Of a stretch of DNA of 64,000 nt, positions 18,167-27,209 are shown one piece after another. The notes below the pieces were generated by a model. The model worked only from the letters and a program-made list of their open reading frames with translations. It did no database searches and was not told the DNA's origin. Made by a program: the position numbers and the translations under genes. Position 1 is the first letter of the stretch. Each line of letters begins with the position of its first letter. Source of the stretch: Microbacterium sp. Root53 (GTDB lineage: Bacteria > Actinomycetota > Actinomycetes > Actinomycetales > Microbacteriaceae); assembly GCF_001426925.1 (NCBI RefSeq), contig NZ_LMFR01000001.1, positions 300,946 to 364,945 of the forward strand, read 5' to 3'.

Positions 18167-19225
18167 GTGAGATCACCCGAGCGCCGGCGCCAGGACGCCC
18201 ACGCGATCTGGGCCGCCTGGCTCGGCTTCGCGGCGGGCACAGTGCTCGGCACGATCCTGCTGTGGGGTCTCGCGCGGCCGTTGGCCGGCGACGGGTCGAT
18301 CGGCCTGCCGGCCGCCGCCGTGACCGCGGGCGTCGCGGTGGCCGCGTTCGCGGCAGGCACCCGGATGCACCGCGCAGCGGACACGGCCGGGATGCCGCCG
18401 TGGCAGGCGGCGGTCTCGCGGATCTCGGACGCGGCGGTCGCGCTCGCCCTCGGAGGGGTGTGCGGGCTGGCGGTGCTCTGCGCGGGCGAGGTCCTCGCGA
18501 TCGGCCTGCACGGCCTCGACGTGCCGCCGCTCGGCGGCGGACTCCTGACCGGCGTCGCGTCGGCCGCGGCGGCGGGATCGGCGTTCGGGCTGGGCGCGCG
18601 CCTGCGCACGGACGACCTCGTCACGCTGCTGTTCGCGTTCCTCATCACCGGGACGCTGTTCGCGATGCTGACCGCGACCGATCCGCGGTGGTGGGAGCGG
18701 AACTTCTCGCAGCTCGGGATCGGCGACGGCGGCTGGGCGTTCAACGGCACGCTCGTCGTCGGCGGGCTGCTGCTCGCGACGGTCGGGGCGTACGTCGGCC
18801 GCGACCTGCATCGCATCCTCGGCGACGCGGCGCTGTTCCGGATCGGCGTCGTGGTCGTCCTGTTCGCCGCGACCGGCGCGGCTCTGGCCGGCGTGGGCCT
18901 GCTGCCGGTGCATCGAGCGCCCGTCGCGCACTTCGTGGCGGCGTTCGCCGCGCTCGCGCTGCTCGGCGCCGCGGCCGTCGTGACGGTCCTGGTCATGCCG
19001 GGCCCGCCGCCGATGCTCACCCTGACGACCATCGGCGTCGCCGCGGGGCTCGTGCTCGCGGTGCTGCTGTGGCGGCCGCTCGCGATCTACTCGGCGACCG
19101 CGCTCGAGGCGGTCGCGGTGGGTCTGGGCTTCGTGTGGCTCACGACGCTCATGCGCACGCTCGCGGCCCTCGCCCCCGACGAGCCGCGTCCGTCCGCCCG
19201 ACCCCGGCTGCGCGCCGGGCGCTGA
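18167..19225 (+). CDS. DUF998-like integral membrane protein
   Basis: 352 residues, about ten hydrophobic helices. The segment DPRWWERNFSQLG, followed by a short loop and FNGTL, is the DUF998 signature. GTG at 18167 is preferred: TTGCAT ends 6 nt upstream, matching the leaderless geometry of neighbours. A TTG at 18155 would add 4 residues. Biochemical function unknown. It follows the two-component genes by 52 nt in the same direction and converges on purD. Confidence 0.75.
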   Translation: MRSPERRRQDAHAIWAAWLGFAAGTVLGTILLWGLARPLAGDGSIGLPAAAVTAGVAVAAFAAGTRMHRAADTAGMPPWQAAVSRISDAAVALALGGVCGLAVLCAGEVLAIGLHGLDVPPLGGGLLTGVASAAAAGSAFGLGARLRTDDLVTLLFAFLITGTLFAMLTATDPRWWERNFSQLGIGDGGWAFNGTLVVGGLLLATVGAYVGRDLHRILGDAALFRIGVVVVLFAATGAALAGVGLLPVHRAPVAHFVAAFAALALLGAAAVVTVLVMPGPPPMLTLTTIGVAAGLVLAVLLWRPLAIYSATALEAVAVGLGFVWLTTLMRTLAALAPDEPRPSARPRLRAGR

Positions 19226-19245
19226 TCCCAGGTCTCTCCCGCGAC

Positions 19246-20514
19246 CTACTCCGCGACGCGGGCGGCGATGTCGGTGCGGTGGTGGCCGCCCTCGAGGCCG
19301 ATGTGCGACAGCGCCTCGTACGCCCGCTCGCGGGCCGTGCGGAAGTCCGGCGCGGTCGCCACGACGTTGAGCACCCGTCCGCCGGTGGCGACCAGGCCGC
19401 CGTCGGCCTCGGCGGTCGCGGCGTGCGCGATGTGCACCCCGTCCACGGCCTCCGCCTCGTCGAGCCCCGTGAGGGGACGCCCCGTCACGGGCTTCTCGGG
19501 GTAGCCCTCGCTCGCGAGCACGACCGTGACCGCCACGTCGTCGGAGAACACCGGCTGCGGCTCGTCCTCGAGCGTGCCGGTCGCGGCCGCGAGCAGCAGG
19601 CGCGAGAGCGGCGTCACGAGGCGCGGCAGCACGACCTGCGTCTCGGGGTCGCCGAAGCGCGCGTTGAACTCGATCACGCGCACGCCGGCGTCGGTCAGGA
19701 TGAGGCCCGCGTACAGCAGGCCGATGAAGGGCGTGCCCTCCTCGTCCAGGCGCCGGATGACCGGGAGCGCCACGGTCTCGGTGACGTGCGCCACGAACTC
19801 CGCCTCGCCGCCGAAGCGCTCCGCGAGCCACGGCAGGGGCGAGTACGCCCCCATGCCGCCGGTGTTCGGGCCGGCGTCCCCGTCGAGGGCGCGCTTGAAG
19901 TCCTGCGCGGGGCTGAGCGCCCGCACGGTGTCGCCGTCGCTCAGGAAGAAGAGCGAGACCTCGGGTCCCGAGAGGAACTCCTCGATCAGCACGGGCCCGC
20001 CGGGCAGATAGGTCTCGGCGTGCTCGATCGCCGCCGCACGGTCCTCCGTCACGATGACGCCCTTGCCCGCCGCCAGACCGTCGGCCTTGACGACGTACGG
20101 CGCGCCGAACTCATCCAGGGCGGCGGCGACCTCGTCGACCGTGCGCGCATGCGTCGCGCGGCCCGTCGGCACGCCGGCGGCGGCCATGATCCGCTTGGCG
20201 AACGCCTTCGACCCCTCCATCTGGGCGGCCGCGCGGCCCGGGCCGAAGACCGGGATGCCGCGTTCGCGCAGCTCGTCGGCGACGCCGGCGATCAGCGGGG
20301 CCTCGGGACCGACGACCACGAGGTCCACCGCGTGGTCGATCGCGAACGCGGCGACCGCGCTCGGGTCGAGCATGTCCACCTCGACCAGCGCGGCGTCGCG
20401 CGCGATGCCGGCGTTGCCGGGCGCCGCGAGCAGCTCGTGGCCGGCCTCCTCCGAGCGGAGGGCGAGGACGATGGCGTGCTCGCGCGCGCCGGAACCGAGG
20501 ACGAGGATTCTCAC
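19246..20514 (-). CDS. purD: Phosphoribosylamine-glycine ligase
   Basis: 422-residue GAR synthetase, ATP-dependent second step of purine synthesis. It begins MRILVLGSGAREHAI (phosphate-binding loop), then VVGPEAPL, FGPGRAAAQMEGSKAFAK, the ATP-grasp loop VVKADGLAAGKGV, LSPAQDFKR, GPNTGGMGAYSP and the metal-site segment VIEFNARFGDPETQ. Complete length. GTG start with TAGGCT 6 nt upstream. It is transcribed alone, divergent from the lipoprotein gene at 20614. Confidence 0.97.
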   Translation of the reverse strand: MRILVLGSGAREHAIVLALRSEEAGHELLAAPGNAGIARDAALVEVDMLDPSAVAAFAIDHAVDLVVVGPEAPLIAGVADELRERGIPVFGPGRAAAQMEGSKAFAKRIMAAAGVPTGRATHARTVDEVAAALDEFGAPYVVKADGLAAGKGVIVTEDRAAAIEHAETYLPGGPVLIEEFLSGPEVSLFFLSDGDTVRALSPAQDFKRALDGDAGPNTGGMGAYSPLPWLAERFGGEAEFVAHVTETVALPVIRRLDEEGTPFIGLLYAGLILTDAGVRVIEFNARFGDPETQVVLPRLVTPLSRLLLAAATGTLEDEPQPVFSDDVAVTVVLASEGYPEKPVTGRPLTGLDEAEAVDGVHIAHAATAEADGGLVATGGRVLNVVATAPDFRTARERAYEALSHIGLEGGHHRTDIAARVAE

Positions 20515-20520
20515 CCGTCC

Positions 20521-20526
20521 AGCCTA
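20521..20526 (-). promoter_or_regulatory. -10 hexamer TAGGCT of purD
   Basis: Ends 6 nt before the purD GTG at 20514. Confidence 0.55.
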
Positions 20527-20601
20527 TCGACCGCCGATCCCGCGCCATACCGGCCGGGCGGCACCCCGGCAAGCCACCTGGCGCGGAGCACGTCGCCGCC
20601 G

Positions 20602-20607
20602 TACCGT
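20602..20607 (+). promoter_or_regulatory. -10 hexamer TACCGT of a leaderless start
   Basis: Ends 6 nt before the GTG at 20614 and helps fix that start inside a much longer open frame. Confidence 0.5.
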
Positions 20608-20613
20608 CGGAGC

Positions 20614-21108
20614 GTGGACGGCACGCGGCGGATCATCGCCGCGCTCGCCGCGATCGCGCTCGCCGGGGCGATCGGAGGCTGCGCGGCCGACATCCCCGTC
20701 GATCCGGACGGCACGTACGACCGGGTCGCGGGCGGCGAGCTGCGCGTCGGCGCGTCCCCAGACGGGGAACTCGTCACCGTGGACGGCGCGACATCCGGCG
20801 CGGAGAGGGTCGACGGCGTCCTCGTGGATCTCGTCGAGGACTTCGCCGAGAGCATCGACGCCGACGTGACCTGGACGGTCGGCAGCGAGGAGAGCCTCGT
20901 CGTCGCGATCGAGGAGGGGAGCCTCGACCTCGCGATCGGGGGCATGACCGACCAGACGCCGTGGGCGGACCGCGTCGGCGTCACGCGCGGCTTCGCCGAG
21001 CTGCCCGGCGTCGAGCGCGAGCACCCGGTCGTGATGCTCGCCCCGCTGGGCGAGAACCGCTTCATCGGCGAGCTCGAGCGCTTCCTGGACGAGCGGAGCG
21101 CAGGATGA
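20614..21108 (+). CDS. Short lipoprotein with a partial SBP_bac_3-like solute-binding domain
   Basis: 164 residues. A basic N-terminus and hydrophobic stretch lead to IGGC (lipid-modified Cys about residue 23). The mature part resembles family 3 solute-binding proteins: GELRVGASPDG, a segment like GVLVDLVEDFAESIDADVTW, and IEEGSLDLAIGGMTD. Family members are about 230-260 residues; here the second lobe is largely missing, so it may bind ligand weakly or act as an accessory lid. It overlaps the cation transporter gene by 4 bases, implying a joint role. Confidence 0.7.
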   Translation: MDGTRRIIAALAAIALAGAIGGCAADIPVDPDGTYDRVAGGELRVGASPDGELVTVDGATSGAERVDGVLVDLVEDFAESIDADVTWTVGSEESLVVAIEEGSLDLAIGGMTDQTPWADRVGVTRGFAELPGVEREHPVVMLAPLGENRFIGELERFLDERSAG

Positions 21109-22103
21109 AGCCCCGCTTCGGCCGCACCGACCTGCCGCGCGAGCAGGCCGAGGCGATGCGCAAGGCGGTCGGCATCGAGGTCTTCACGATCTGCTACACC
21201 ACGGTCACGATCGTCCTGATCGCCCTCGTCGTCGGCAGCTCGCAGGCCATGCGCACCGCCTGGATCGAGGACATGCTGTCGCTGCTGCCGCAGATCGCGT
21301 TCCTCGCGGCGCTGTTCTTCACCCGTCGCCGGCCCTCCCGGTCGTTCCCGTTCGGTCTGCACCGCGCCATGGGAGTCGGCCACCTCGTCGCGGGGATCGC
21401 GCTGCTGATCGTCGGCGCGAACCTCGCGGTGGAGGCGGTCCTGGGGTTCGCGCGGTCCGAGCATCCGACGATCGGCACCGTGAAGCTGTTCGGCACGACC
21501 ATCTGGCAGGGGTGGCTCATGATCGGCGTGATGGCGCTGATCGTGATCGCGCCGCCGTTCTACGGCCGCTACAAGGCGAAGCTCGCCCGTCCGCTGCACA
21601 ACAAGCTGCTGCACGCCGACGCCGACATGGCGAAGGCCGACTGGCAGACCAACGCCGCCTCGATCGTCGGCGTGGGCGGCGTCGGCCTCGGCATCTGGTG
21701 GTTGGACTACGCCGCGGCCCTGTTCATCTCCCTCGGGATCCTCTGGGACGGCTGGCGGAACACCGTCACCGCGGTCGAGGACCTGATCGACAAGCGGGTC
21801 ACGACGTACGACGACCGCGCGGTCCATCCGCTCGTCGGCGACGTGCTGCGCGTGCTGCGGTCCACGCGCTGGGTCGAGGACGCGGGCGTGCGGGTGAGGG
21901 ATCTCGGCCAGGTGCTCCACGTGGAGGCGTTCGTGGTGCCCCGCCGGGGCTTCCTCGGCGCCGGACGGATCGACCTCGCGGCGCTCGGGCGGCTTCAGCG
22001 GCGGATCATCGCGCTGGACTGGAAGATGCAGGACGTCGTCGTGATCCCGGTCGAGCGCCTCCCCGAGGAGGCGACCACCCGTCCGCCGGACGCGGGCTCG
22101 TAG
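21105..22103 (+). CDS. Cation diffusion facilitator-like transporter
   Basis: 332 residues, five to six helices in residues 25-230 and a cytoplasmic C-terminal domain. The HADADMAKADWQTNAAS segment matches the CDF helix-5 metal site region (His/Asp pair), and WIEDMLSLLP with the following SFPFGLHRA matches helix 2 and its loop. Likely exports a divalent metal such as Zn, Mn or Fe by proton exchange. ATGA overlap with the lipoprotein gene upstream. The combination of a substrate-binding-like lipoprotein and a CDF protein is unusual. Confidence 0.8.
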   Translation: MKPRFGRTDLPREQAEAMRKAVGIEVFTICYTTVTIVLIALVVGSSQAMRTAWIEDMLSLLPQIAFLAALFFTRRRPSRSFPFGLHRAMGVGHLVAGIALLIVGANLAVEAVLGFARSEHPTIGTVKLFGTTIWQGWLMIGVMALIVIAPPFYGRYKAKLARPLHNKLLHADADMAKADWQTNAASIVGVGGVGLGIWWLDYAAALFISLGILWDGWRNTVTAVEDLIDKRVTTYDDRAVHPLVGDVLRVLRSTRWVEDAGVRVRDLGQVLHVEAFVVPRRGFLGAGRIDLAALGRLQRRIIALDWKMQDVVVIPVERLPEEATTRPPDAGS

Positions 22104-22106
22104 GCT
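22101..22106 (+). promoter_or_regulatory. -10 hexamer TAGGCT of a leaderless start
   Basis: Overlaps the stop codon of the transporter gene and ends 6 nt before the ATG at 22113. Confidence 0.55.
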
Positions 22107-22112
22107 GAGGGG

Positions 22113-22484
22113 ATGGCCCTCCGCAGGATCGACACCGGCGACGGGCGCGACGCGCTCGCCGCGGTCACGGCCGCCGCCGAGGCGGGGGCGAGACCCCCGC
22201 GCACCGCCCACGCGACGGCCGTGCGGTACCTGCTGCAGCTGCTGGCCGAGAAGGCGCCCGGCAACAGCGTGGAGGTGCGCGTGCCGCCCTTCGGCGCCGC
22301 GCAGGTCGTCCAGGGGCCGCGGCACACGCGCGGCACACCGCCGAACGTCGTCGAGATGGATCCGCCGACCTGGATCGCGCTCGCGACCGGGAGCCTGTCC
22401 TGGGCGGACGCCGTCGCGGCGGGGCGCGTGCATGCCTCGGGGGTCCGCGCGGACCTCTCTCCCCTGCTTCCGCTGCGGCCCTGA
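22113..22484 (+). CDS. Sterol carrier-like (SCP2-type) small protein
   Basis: 123-residue soluble protein. The C-terminal half ([50 protein letters not shown]) resembles SCP2-like proteins that actinobacteria encode close to the purine genes purF/purM (compare Rv0807 next to purF in Mycobacterium tuberculosis). The hydrophobic strand after [16 protein letters not shown] fits the fold. Biochemical role unknown; the conserved position suggests a link with nucleotide metabolism, but that is inference. Confidence 0.7.
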   Translation: MALRRIDTGDGRDALAAVTAAAEAGARPPRTAHATAVRYLLQLLAEKAPGNSVEVRVPPFGAAQVVQGPRHTRGTPPNVVEMDPPTWIALATGSLSWADAVAAGRVHASGVRADLSPLLPLRP

Positions 22485-22569
22485 CGGGCGCGCTCGGGGC
22501 GTCCGGAGTGGAGCGTTCGCGGGGCGGACGCACGACCCGTATTCAGGAACCGGTGGAACAATCGAGGTC

Positions 22570-22899
22570 ATGCCCTCGCGCCCCGATTCCCCCCAAGATC
22601 CGGTCGTCGCCGAGCAGGTCTCGGTGCGACGCTCGCCGCGGTACGGCGTGTTCGCGGCCCTGGGTGCGGGGCTGGGGGTCGTGGTCGCGATGATCCTGTC
22701 GACCGCGTTCGACGGCACCAGCCAGCCGAGCCCGTTCACCGAGGTCGTCTACTCGCCGTCGCAGGCCTTCGGATTCATCCTGCTGTGGTGCGTGCCCGCG
22801 GGCATCCTGCTGGCGATGATCGTGGCGCTCATCCTGGAGCGCACGCTCGGCCGCCGCACGCGCCGCGTCTCGGTCGTCCACGAGACCGTCGCCGACTGA
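22570..22899 (+). CDS. Small two-helix membrane protein
   Basis: 109 residues with two clear hydrophobic helices (GVFAALGAGLGVVVAMILST and FILLWCVPAGILLAMIVALI) joined by an exported loop and ending in a basic cytoplasmic tail RRTRRVSVVHE. ATG at 22570 gives a compact protein; the open frame upstream has no coding character. Conserved-looking hypothetical near purM; I do not recognise a function. Confidence 0.65.
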   Translation: MPSRPDSPQDPVVAEQVSVRRSPRYGVFAALGAGLGVVVAMILSTAFDGTSQPSPFTEVVYSPSQAFGFILLWCVPAGILLAMIVALILERTLGRRTRRVSVVHETVAD

Positions 22900-22911
22900 C
22901 GTCGGGGCGCC

Positions 22912-23490
22912 TCAGGCGATCTCGCGCAGGATCGGCTGCATCGCCGAGTCGAACGCTGCGACGTCGCCGCGCAGACTGTCCGACACGGCGACCGTGAGGG
23001 AGCCGATCCACCAGATGCCGCGCTGCGAGAGCGGCAGCACCTGCACGTCGAGCCGGAAGTCGTGCGCGCGGCGGCCCGCCCTCCGCTCGAACTCCACGAC
23101 GGCGCCCGCGTACCCGCGGTAGGAGCGCCGCATGCGGTCGTATCGGACGGCGGCGTCCTGCGCGTACGCGAGCGCCTCCGCGCCGTGGGGCGCCGCCGCG
23201 TCGCGGAGGGCGTCGGCGTAGGCGGGCAGCGCGACGTGCGTCCCGAAGCCGTCCAGCAGCTCGAGCGGCACGGGGGAGGGGTTCGCCTCCGGCTCGACCG
23301 TCATGTCCCAGTAGCGGCGCCACAGCCGCTCGACCGCGTCGTCGGCCTCGCCCACGCGCTCGACGCCGCGCAGGTGCGGCAGCTCGTCCGGATGCCGCAC
23401 CCCGAGCGCCTGGCGCAGATACAGCGCCACGAGCACCGACGGACTGCAGTCCTCGCGGACGTGCCAGCCGGGGTCGGTCATATGGCTCAT
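22912..23490 (-). CDS. Conserved hypothetical protein
   Basis: 192 residues, soluble, no signal peptide. Features include WDMTVEPEANPSPVPLELLD and a C-terminal QRGIWWIGSLTVAVS-like beta segment, resembling small actinobacterial proteins often found beside purM and sometimes mislabelled as dehydrogenases; no nucleotide-binding or metal motif is visible. GATAAT ends 5 nt before the ATG at 23490. It is divergent from purM. Function unknown. Confidence 0.6.
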   Translation of the reverse strand: MSHMTDPGWHVREDCSPSVLVALYLRQALGVRHPDELPHLRGVERVGEADDAVERLWRRYWDMTVEPEANPSPVPLELLDGFGTHVALPAYADALRDAAAPHGAEALAYAQDAAVRYDRMRRSYRGYAGAVVEFERRAGRRAHDFRLDVQVLPLSQRGIWWIGSLTVAVSDSLRGDVAAFDSAMQPILREIA

Positions 23491-23551
23491 TATCGCCCGG
23501 TGTGCGGCCTCGGCGCCCCCTCACGCCGCCTTTCGCCCAGGTTGCGGCCGG

Positions 23552-23557
23552 TAGGCT
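23552..23557 (+). promoter_or_regulatory. -10 hexamer TAGGCT of purM
   Basis: Ends 6 nt before the GTG of purM at 23564. Confidence 0.55.
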
Positions 23558-23563
23558 GGGGGT

Positions 23564-24709
23564 GTGGTCCCCGAACCCACCGAAACCCATACCCCCCGCC
23601 CCTCCTCGACGTACGCCGAGGCCGGTGTCGACACGGCCGCCGGCGACCTCGCCGTCGAGCTGATGAAGTCGTCGGTCAAGGCCACGCACGGCCCCGAGGT
23701 CCTCGGAGGCGTCGGCGGCTTCGCCGGGCTGTTCGACGCCTCGGCGCTGCTCGGCTACGCCAAGCCGCTGCTCGCGACGAGCACCGACGGCGTCGGCACC
23801 AAGGTCGCGATCGCCCAGGCGATCGACAAGCACGACACGATCGGCCACGATCTGGTCGGCATGGTCGTGGACGACATCGTCGTCGTCGGCGCCAAGCCGC
23901 TGTTCATGACCGACTACATCGCCACGGGCAGGGTGTTCCCGCAGCGGATCGCCGACATCGTGCGCGGCATCGCCGAGGCGTGCGCGCTGACCGGCACCGC
24001 GCTGGTCGGCGGCGAGACCGCCGAGCACCCCGGCCTGCTGGGCCCGAACGACTACGACGTGGCGGGGGCCGCGACCGGCGTCGTGGAGGCCGACCGGGTG
24101 CTCGGAGCCGAGCGCGTGCGCGCGGGCGACGCGGTCATCGCGCTGGCCTCGAGCGGCATCCACTCGAACGGCTTCTCGCTCGTCCGCCACATCGTCACGC
24201 GCGCGGGCATCTCCTACGGCGACCAGGCGGCCGACTTCGGCACGACCTGGGGCGAGGCGCTGCTCGAACCGACGCGCCTGTACACGACCCCGCTGCTCGA
24301 GCTCATCGCGAGCCTCGGCGACGGAGTCCGCTCCCTCAGCCACGTCACGGGCGGCGGCATCGCGGCGAACCTCGCGCGCGTGCTTCCGCGCGGCACGTGG
24401 GTCGACGTCGACCGCTCGACGTGGTCGCCGTCGCCCGTGTTCCGCGTGCTGAGCGACATCGCGGGGACCACGCTCGAGTCCAGCGAGGGCACCTGGAACC
24501 TCGGCATCGGGTTCCTCGCGGTCGTGGCTCCCGAGAAGGCCGCCGACGCGATCGCGCAGATCCAGGCCGCGGGCATCCCGGCCTGGCAGGTCGGCGAGGT
24601 GCGCGACGACGCCCTCCCGGACGGAGACTTCGAACAGGGCGCCAAGGGCGTCGACGGCGGCGCCGTCCGGCTCGTGGGCGCCTACGCAGACAGCACCCGC
24701 GGTCATTGA
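23564..24709 (+). CDS. purM: Phosphoribosylformylglycinamidine cyclo-ligase
   Basis: 381-residue AIR synthetase, ATP-dependent ring closure in purine synthesis. Motifs: YAEAGVDTAAGD at the N-terminus, GGVGGFAGLFD, the ATP/substrate loop STDGVGTKVAIA, MVVDDIVVVGAKPLFMTDY, GGETAEHPG, ASSGIHSNGFSLVR and LSHVTGGGIAANLARVLP. The first ~15 residues (MVPEPTETHTPRPSS) are an actinobacterial extension. GTG start fixed by TAGGCT 6 nt upstream. It precedes purF by 27 nt and is probably co-transcribed with it. Confidence 0.97.
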   Translation: MVPEPTETHTPRPSSTYAEAGVDTAAGDLAVELMKSSVKATHGPEVLGGVGGFAGLFDASALLGYAKPLLATSTDGVGTKVAIAQAIDKHDTIGHDLVGMVVDDIVVVGAKPLFMTDYIATGRVFPQRIADIVRGIAEACALTGTALVGGETAEHPGLLGPNDYDVAGAATGVVEADRVLGAERVRAGDAVIALASSGIHSNGFSLVRHIVTRAGISYGDQAADFGTTWGEALLEPTRLYTTPLLELIASLGDGVRSLSHVTGGGIAANLARVLPRGTWVDVDRSTWSPSPVFRVLSDIAGTTLESSEGTWNLGIGFLAVVAPEKAADAIAQIQAAGIPAWQVGEVRDDALPDGDFEQGAKGVDGGAVRLVGAYADSTRGH

Positions 24710-24736
24710 CGACAGATCGGATGAAGTAACCACCCC

Positions 24737-26209
24737 ATGTGCGGCATCGTCGGAATGGTCGGGCGCGCCCCGGTCAACCAGGACATCTACGACGCTCTCC
24801 TCCTCCTCCAGCACCGGGGTCAGGACGCGACGGGTATCGCCACCGCCGAACCCAACGGCGTGATGCACACCCACAAGGCGCAGGGCATGGTGCGCGAGGC
24901 GTTCCGCACCCGCGACATGCGCTCGCTGCTCGGCAACGTCGGCCTCGGCCACGTGCGCTACGCCACGAAGGGCACCGCCTCCAGCGAGGAGGAGATGCAG
25001 CCCTTCTACGTCAACTCGCCGTACGGGATCATCCTGATCCACAACGGCAACCTCACGAACACGCGCGAGCTGACCACCGACATGGGCCAGCGCGACCGGC
25101 GGCACCTCAACTCGTCGAGCGACACTGAGCTGCTGCTCAACGTGCTCGCGAACGAGCTGCAGGCGACGACCAGCCCGGTCGACCTCGACCCCGACCGCAT
25201 CTTCGAGGCGGTCTCGCGCACGCACCGGCGGATCGAGGGCGCGTACGCCGTGATCTCGATCATCGCCGGCTACGGCCTGCTCGCGTTCCGCGACCCGTTC
25301 GGCATCCGGCCCCTGATCCTGGGCCGCCGGGCGGGCGAGGACGGCAAGGACGAGTGGGTCGTCACGAGCGAGTCGCTCGTGCTCGAGAACGCGGACTACG
25401 AGATCGTGCGCGACGTCGCGCCCGGCGAGGCCGTGTTCATCACGAGCGACGGCGAGCTGTTCTCGAAGCAGTGCGCCGACGAGGCCACCCTGCTGCCGTG
25501 CTCGTTCGAGTACGTGTACCTGGCCCGCCCGGACTCCATCATGAACGGCGTCTCGGTGTACGAGTCGCGCCTGCGGATGGGTGAGAAGCTCGCCGCGACG
25601 ATCGCGAAGCACGTGCCCGAGGGGCTGATCGACGTGGTCATGCCGATCCCGGACTCGTCGCGTCCCGCCGCGATGGAGGTCGCGCGCGTGCTCGGCATCG
25701 AGTACCGCGAGGGCTTCTACAAGAACCGCTACGTCGGCCGGACGTTCATCATGCCCGGCCAGGCCGTGCGCAAGAAGAGCGTGCGCCAGAAGCTCAACGC
25801 GATGTCGAGCGAGTTCAAGGGCAAGAACGTGCTGCTCATCGACGACTCGATCGTCCGCGGCACCACCAGCAAGCAGATCGTGCAGATGGCGTACGACGCC
25901 GGCGCGAAGACCGTGACGTTCGCGTCGGCCGCGCCGCCCGTGCGGCACCCGCACGTCTACGGCATCAACATGCCCTCGCGCAAGGAGCTCGTCGCGCACG
26001 GCCGCACGATCCCCGAGGTCGCCGAGTACCTCGGCTGCGACTACCTCGTGTACCAGGAGGTCGAGGACCTGCGCGACGCGATCATCGAGAGCGCGACGGG
26101 CGAGGCGACGTTCTCGGACCTCGACATGAGCTGCTTCGACGGCCGCTACGTCACCGGCACCGTCAGCGACGAGTACCTCGCGTGGGTCGAGAGCGTCCAG
26201 AGCTCCTGA
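24737..26209 (+). CDS. purF: Amidophosphoribosyltransferase
   Basis: 490-residue first enzyme of the purine pathway (glutamine + PRPP to phosphoribosylamine). It starts directly with MCGIVGMVG, so Cys is the N-terminal nucleophile after Met removal and there is no propeptide. The glutaminase domain continues with LLLQHRGQDATGI and ARPDSIMNGVSVYESR; the PRPP loop is LLIDDSIVRGTTSKQIV. Feedback inhibition by AMP/GMP is expected from the family. Complete; followed by a strong terminator. Confidence 0.97.
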   Translation: MCGIVGMVGRAPVNQDIYDALLLLQHRGQDATGIATAEPNGVMHTHKAQGMVREAFRTRDMRSLLGNVGLGHVRYATKGTASSEEEMQPFYVNSPYGIILIHNGNLTNTRELTTDMGQRDRRHLNSSSDTELLLNVLANELQATTSPVDLDPDRIFEAVSRTHRRIEGAYAVISIIAGYGLLAFRDPFGIRPLILGRRAGEDGKDEWVVTSESLVLENADYEIVRDVAPGEAVFITSDGELFSKQCADEATLLPCSFEYVYLARPDSIMNGVSVYESRLRMGEKLAATIAKHVPEGLIDVVMPIPDSSRPAAMEVARVLGIEYREGFYKNRYVGRTFIMPGQAVRKKSVRQKLNAMSSEFKGKNVLLIDDSIVRGTTSKQIVQMAYDAGAKTVTFASAAPPVRHPHVYGINMPSRKELVAHGRTIPEVAEYLGCDYLVYQEVEDLRDAIIESATGEATFSDLDMSCFDGRYVTGTVSDEYLAWVESVQSS

Positions 26210-26234
26210 GCTCCGCGCACACGCCCCGCATACG

Positions 26235-26266
26235 AAGACGGCCCGGTCATCCGACCGGGCCGTCTT
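26235..26266 (+). terminator. Terminator after purF
   Basis: Fourteen-bp perfect arms AAGACGGCCCGGTC / GACCGGGCCGTCTT with loop ATCC, 25 nt past the purF stop; it also serves the convergent DUF3073 gene. Confidence 0.85.
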
Positions 26267-26292
26267 GTCGTCTGCGAGACGTCGAGGGAGTG

Positions 26293-26481
26293 TCAGGCCT
26301 GCTGCGCCTGGAACTCGTCCTCGTCTTCGTCGTCGTACATGTCTGCCCACTTGTCGACATACTGATCGTCGCTCGGATGTCCGAGCTCACGCTCCAGTGC
26401 CGCATAGTCGACACTCGGGCTGAACGACTTCAGCTCGCGGGCGAGCTTGGTGTGCTTCGCCTTCTGACGGCCACGCCCCAT
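26293..26481 (-). CDS. DUF3073 family protein
   Basis: 62 residues: MGRGRQKAKHTKLARELK, then SFSPSVDYAALERELG and an acidic C-terminus (DDEDEDEFQ). This is the complete DUF3073 pattern, a small actinobacterial protein with a basic head and acidic tail, encoded next to purM/purF in many genomes (Rv0810c). Function unknown; the charge layout would allow nucleic-acid or ribosome contact, which is speculation. Confidence 0.88.
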   Translation of the reverse strand: MGRGRQKAKHTKLARELKSFSPSVDYAALERELGHPSDDQYVDKWADMYDDEDEDEFQAQQA

Positions 26482-26627
26482 GCGCGAGACCCCCTCACGT
26501 ATAGCTGCCCGGGAACGTGCCCGGCGCGCTTGTCTGAACCCGGCAGGGGAGCCGGTGAAGAGTAGGATTCAGGATACCACGCGGCCCTGGCGCCTCGGCC
26601 GGCCGCGGCACCTGGAAGGGGTCGACA

Positions 26628-27185
26628 ATGACCGATCAGCCGATGGACGAGTCCGACGCCGTGCGCCGGGAGGCGCCGATCGATGCGGCCATGCGCGGTG
26701 CCGTGATCGCGGGAGTGATCCCGGATCAGTCGCCACGCGTCATCAAGGAGGCCGCGCATTACGCGGCGCTGCTCGGCGCGCCGCTGGTGGTGACGCACGT
26801 CGACGTCACGCGGTTCGTGACGTACGAGGACCCGGAGGGCTACGTGCATTCCGCGCCCGTCGACATCAACGTGCAGGCCGGCGAGGGCGAGCTCGAGGCC
26901 GTCAGGAACGCGGCCGAGACGCACCTCGCGAACGCGGGCATCACATGGGAGGTGCGCCAGCTGGTCGGCGACCCCGCGCTCGCGATCAAGCACCTCGCGG
27001 AGAAGATCGACGCGAAGCTGATCGTGGTCGGCACGCGCAGGCGCGGCTTCGGCGAGTCGATCCGGGAGTTCTTCACCGGATCCGTCGCCGCGCGCCTGTC
27101 GCACCGCCAGCACCGGCCCATCCTGGTCATCCCGCAGGAGGAGCCGCTGCGCGACGACGAGGCGTTCCCCGAGGTCGAGGGCTGA
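26628..27185 (+). CDS. Universal stress protein UspA family
   Basis: 185-residue single-domain Usp. The C-terminal ATP-binding signature GTRRRGFGESIREFFTGSVA (G-x2-G-x9-G-S/T type) is present, followed by ARLSHRQHRPILVIPQ. The N-terminus has a 25-residue hydrophilic extension before AVIAGVIPDQSPRV. GGAAGGGG lies 6-8 nt before the ATG. It probably binds ATP and acts in stress adaptation. Single-gene unit with its own terminator. Confidence 0.88.
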   Translation: MTDQPMDESDAVRREAPIDAAMRGAVIAGVIPDQSPRVIKEAAHYAALLGAPLVVTHVDVTRFVTYEDPEGYVHSAPVDINVQAGEGELEAVRNAAETHLANAGITWEVRQLVGDPALAIKHLAEKIDAKLIVVGTRRRGFGESIREFFTGSVAARLSHRQHRPILVIPQEEPLRDDEAFPEVEG

Positions 27186-27209
27186 GCGCCCGCACCTCCC
27201 TCTGACGCG

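Noticed and set aside
22829..26350. 1173-codon minus-strand frame across purM-purF
   Set aside because: Same antisense effect; it runs through two unmistakable plus-strand enzymes and a terminator.
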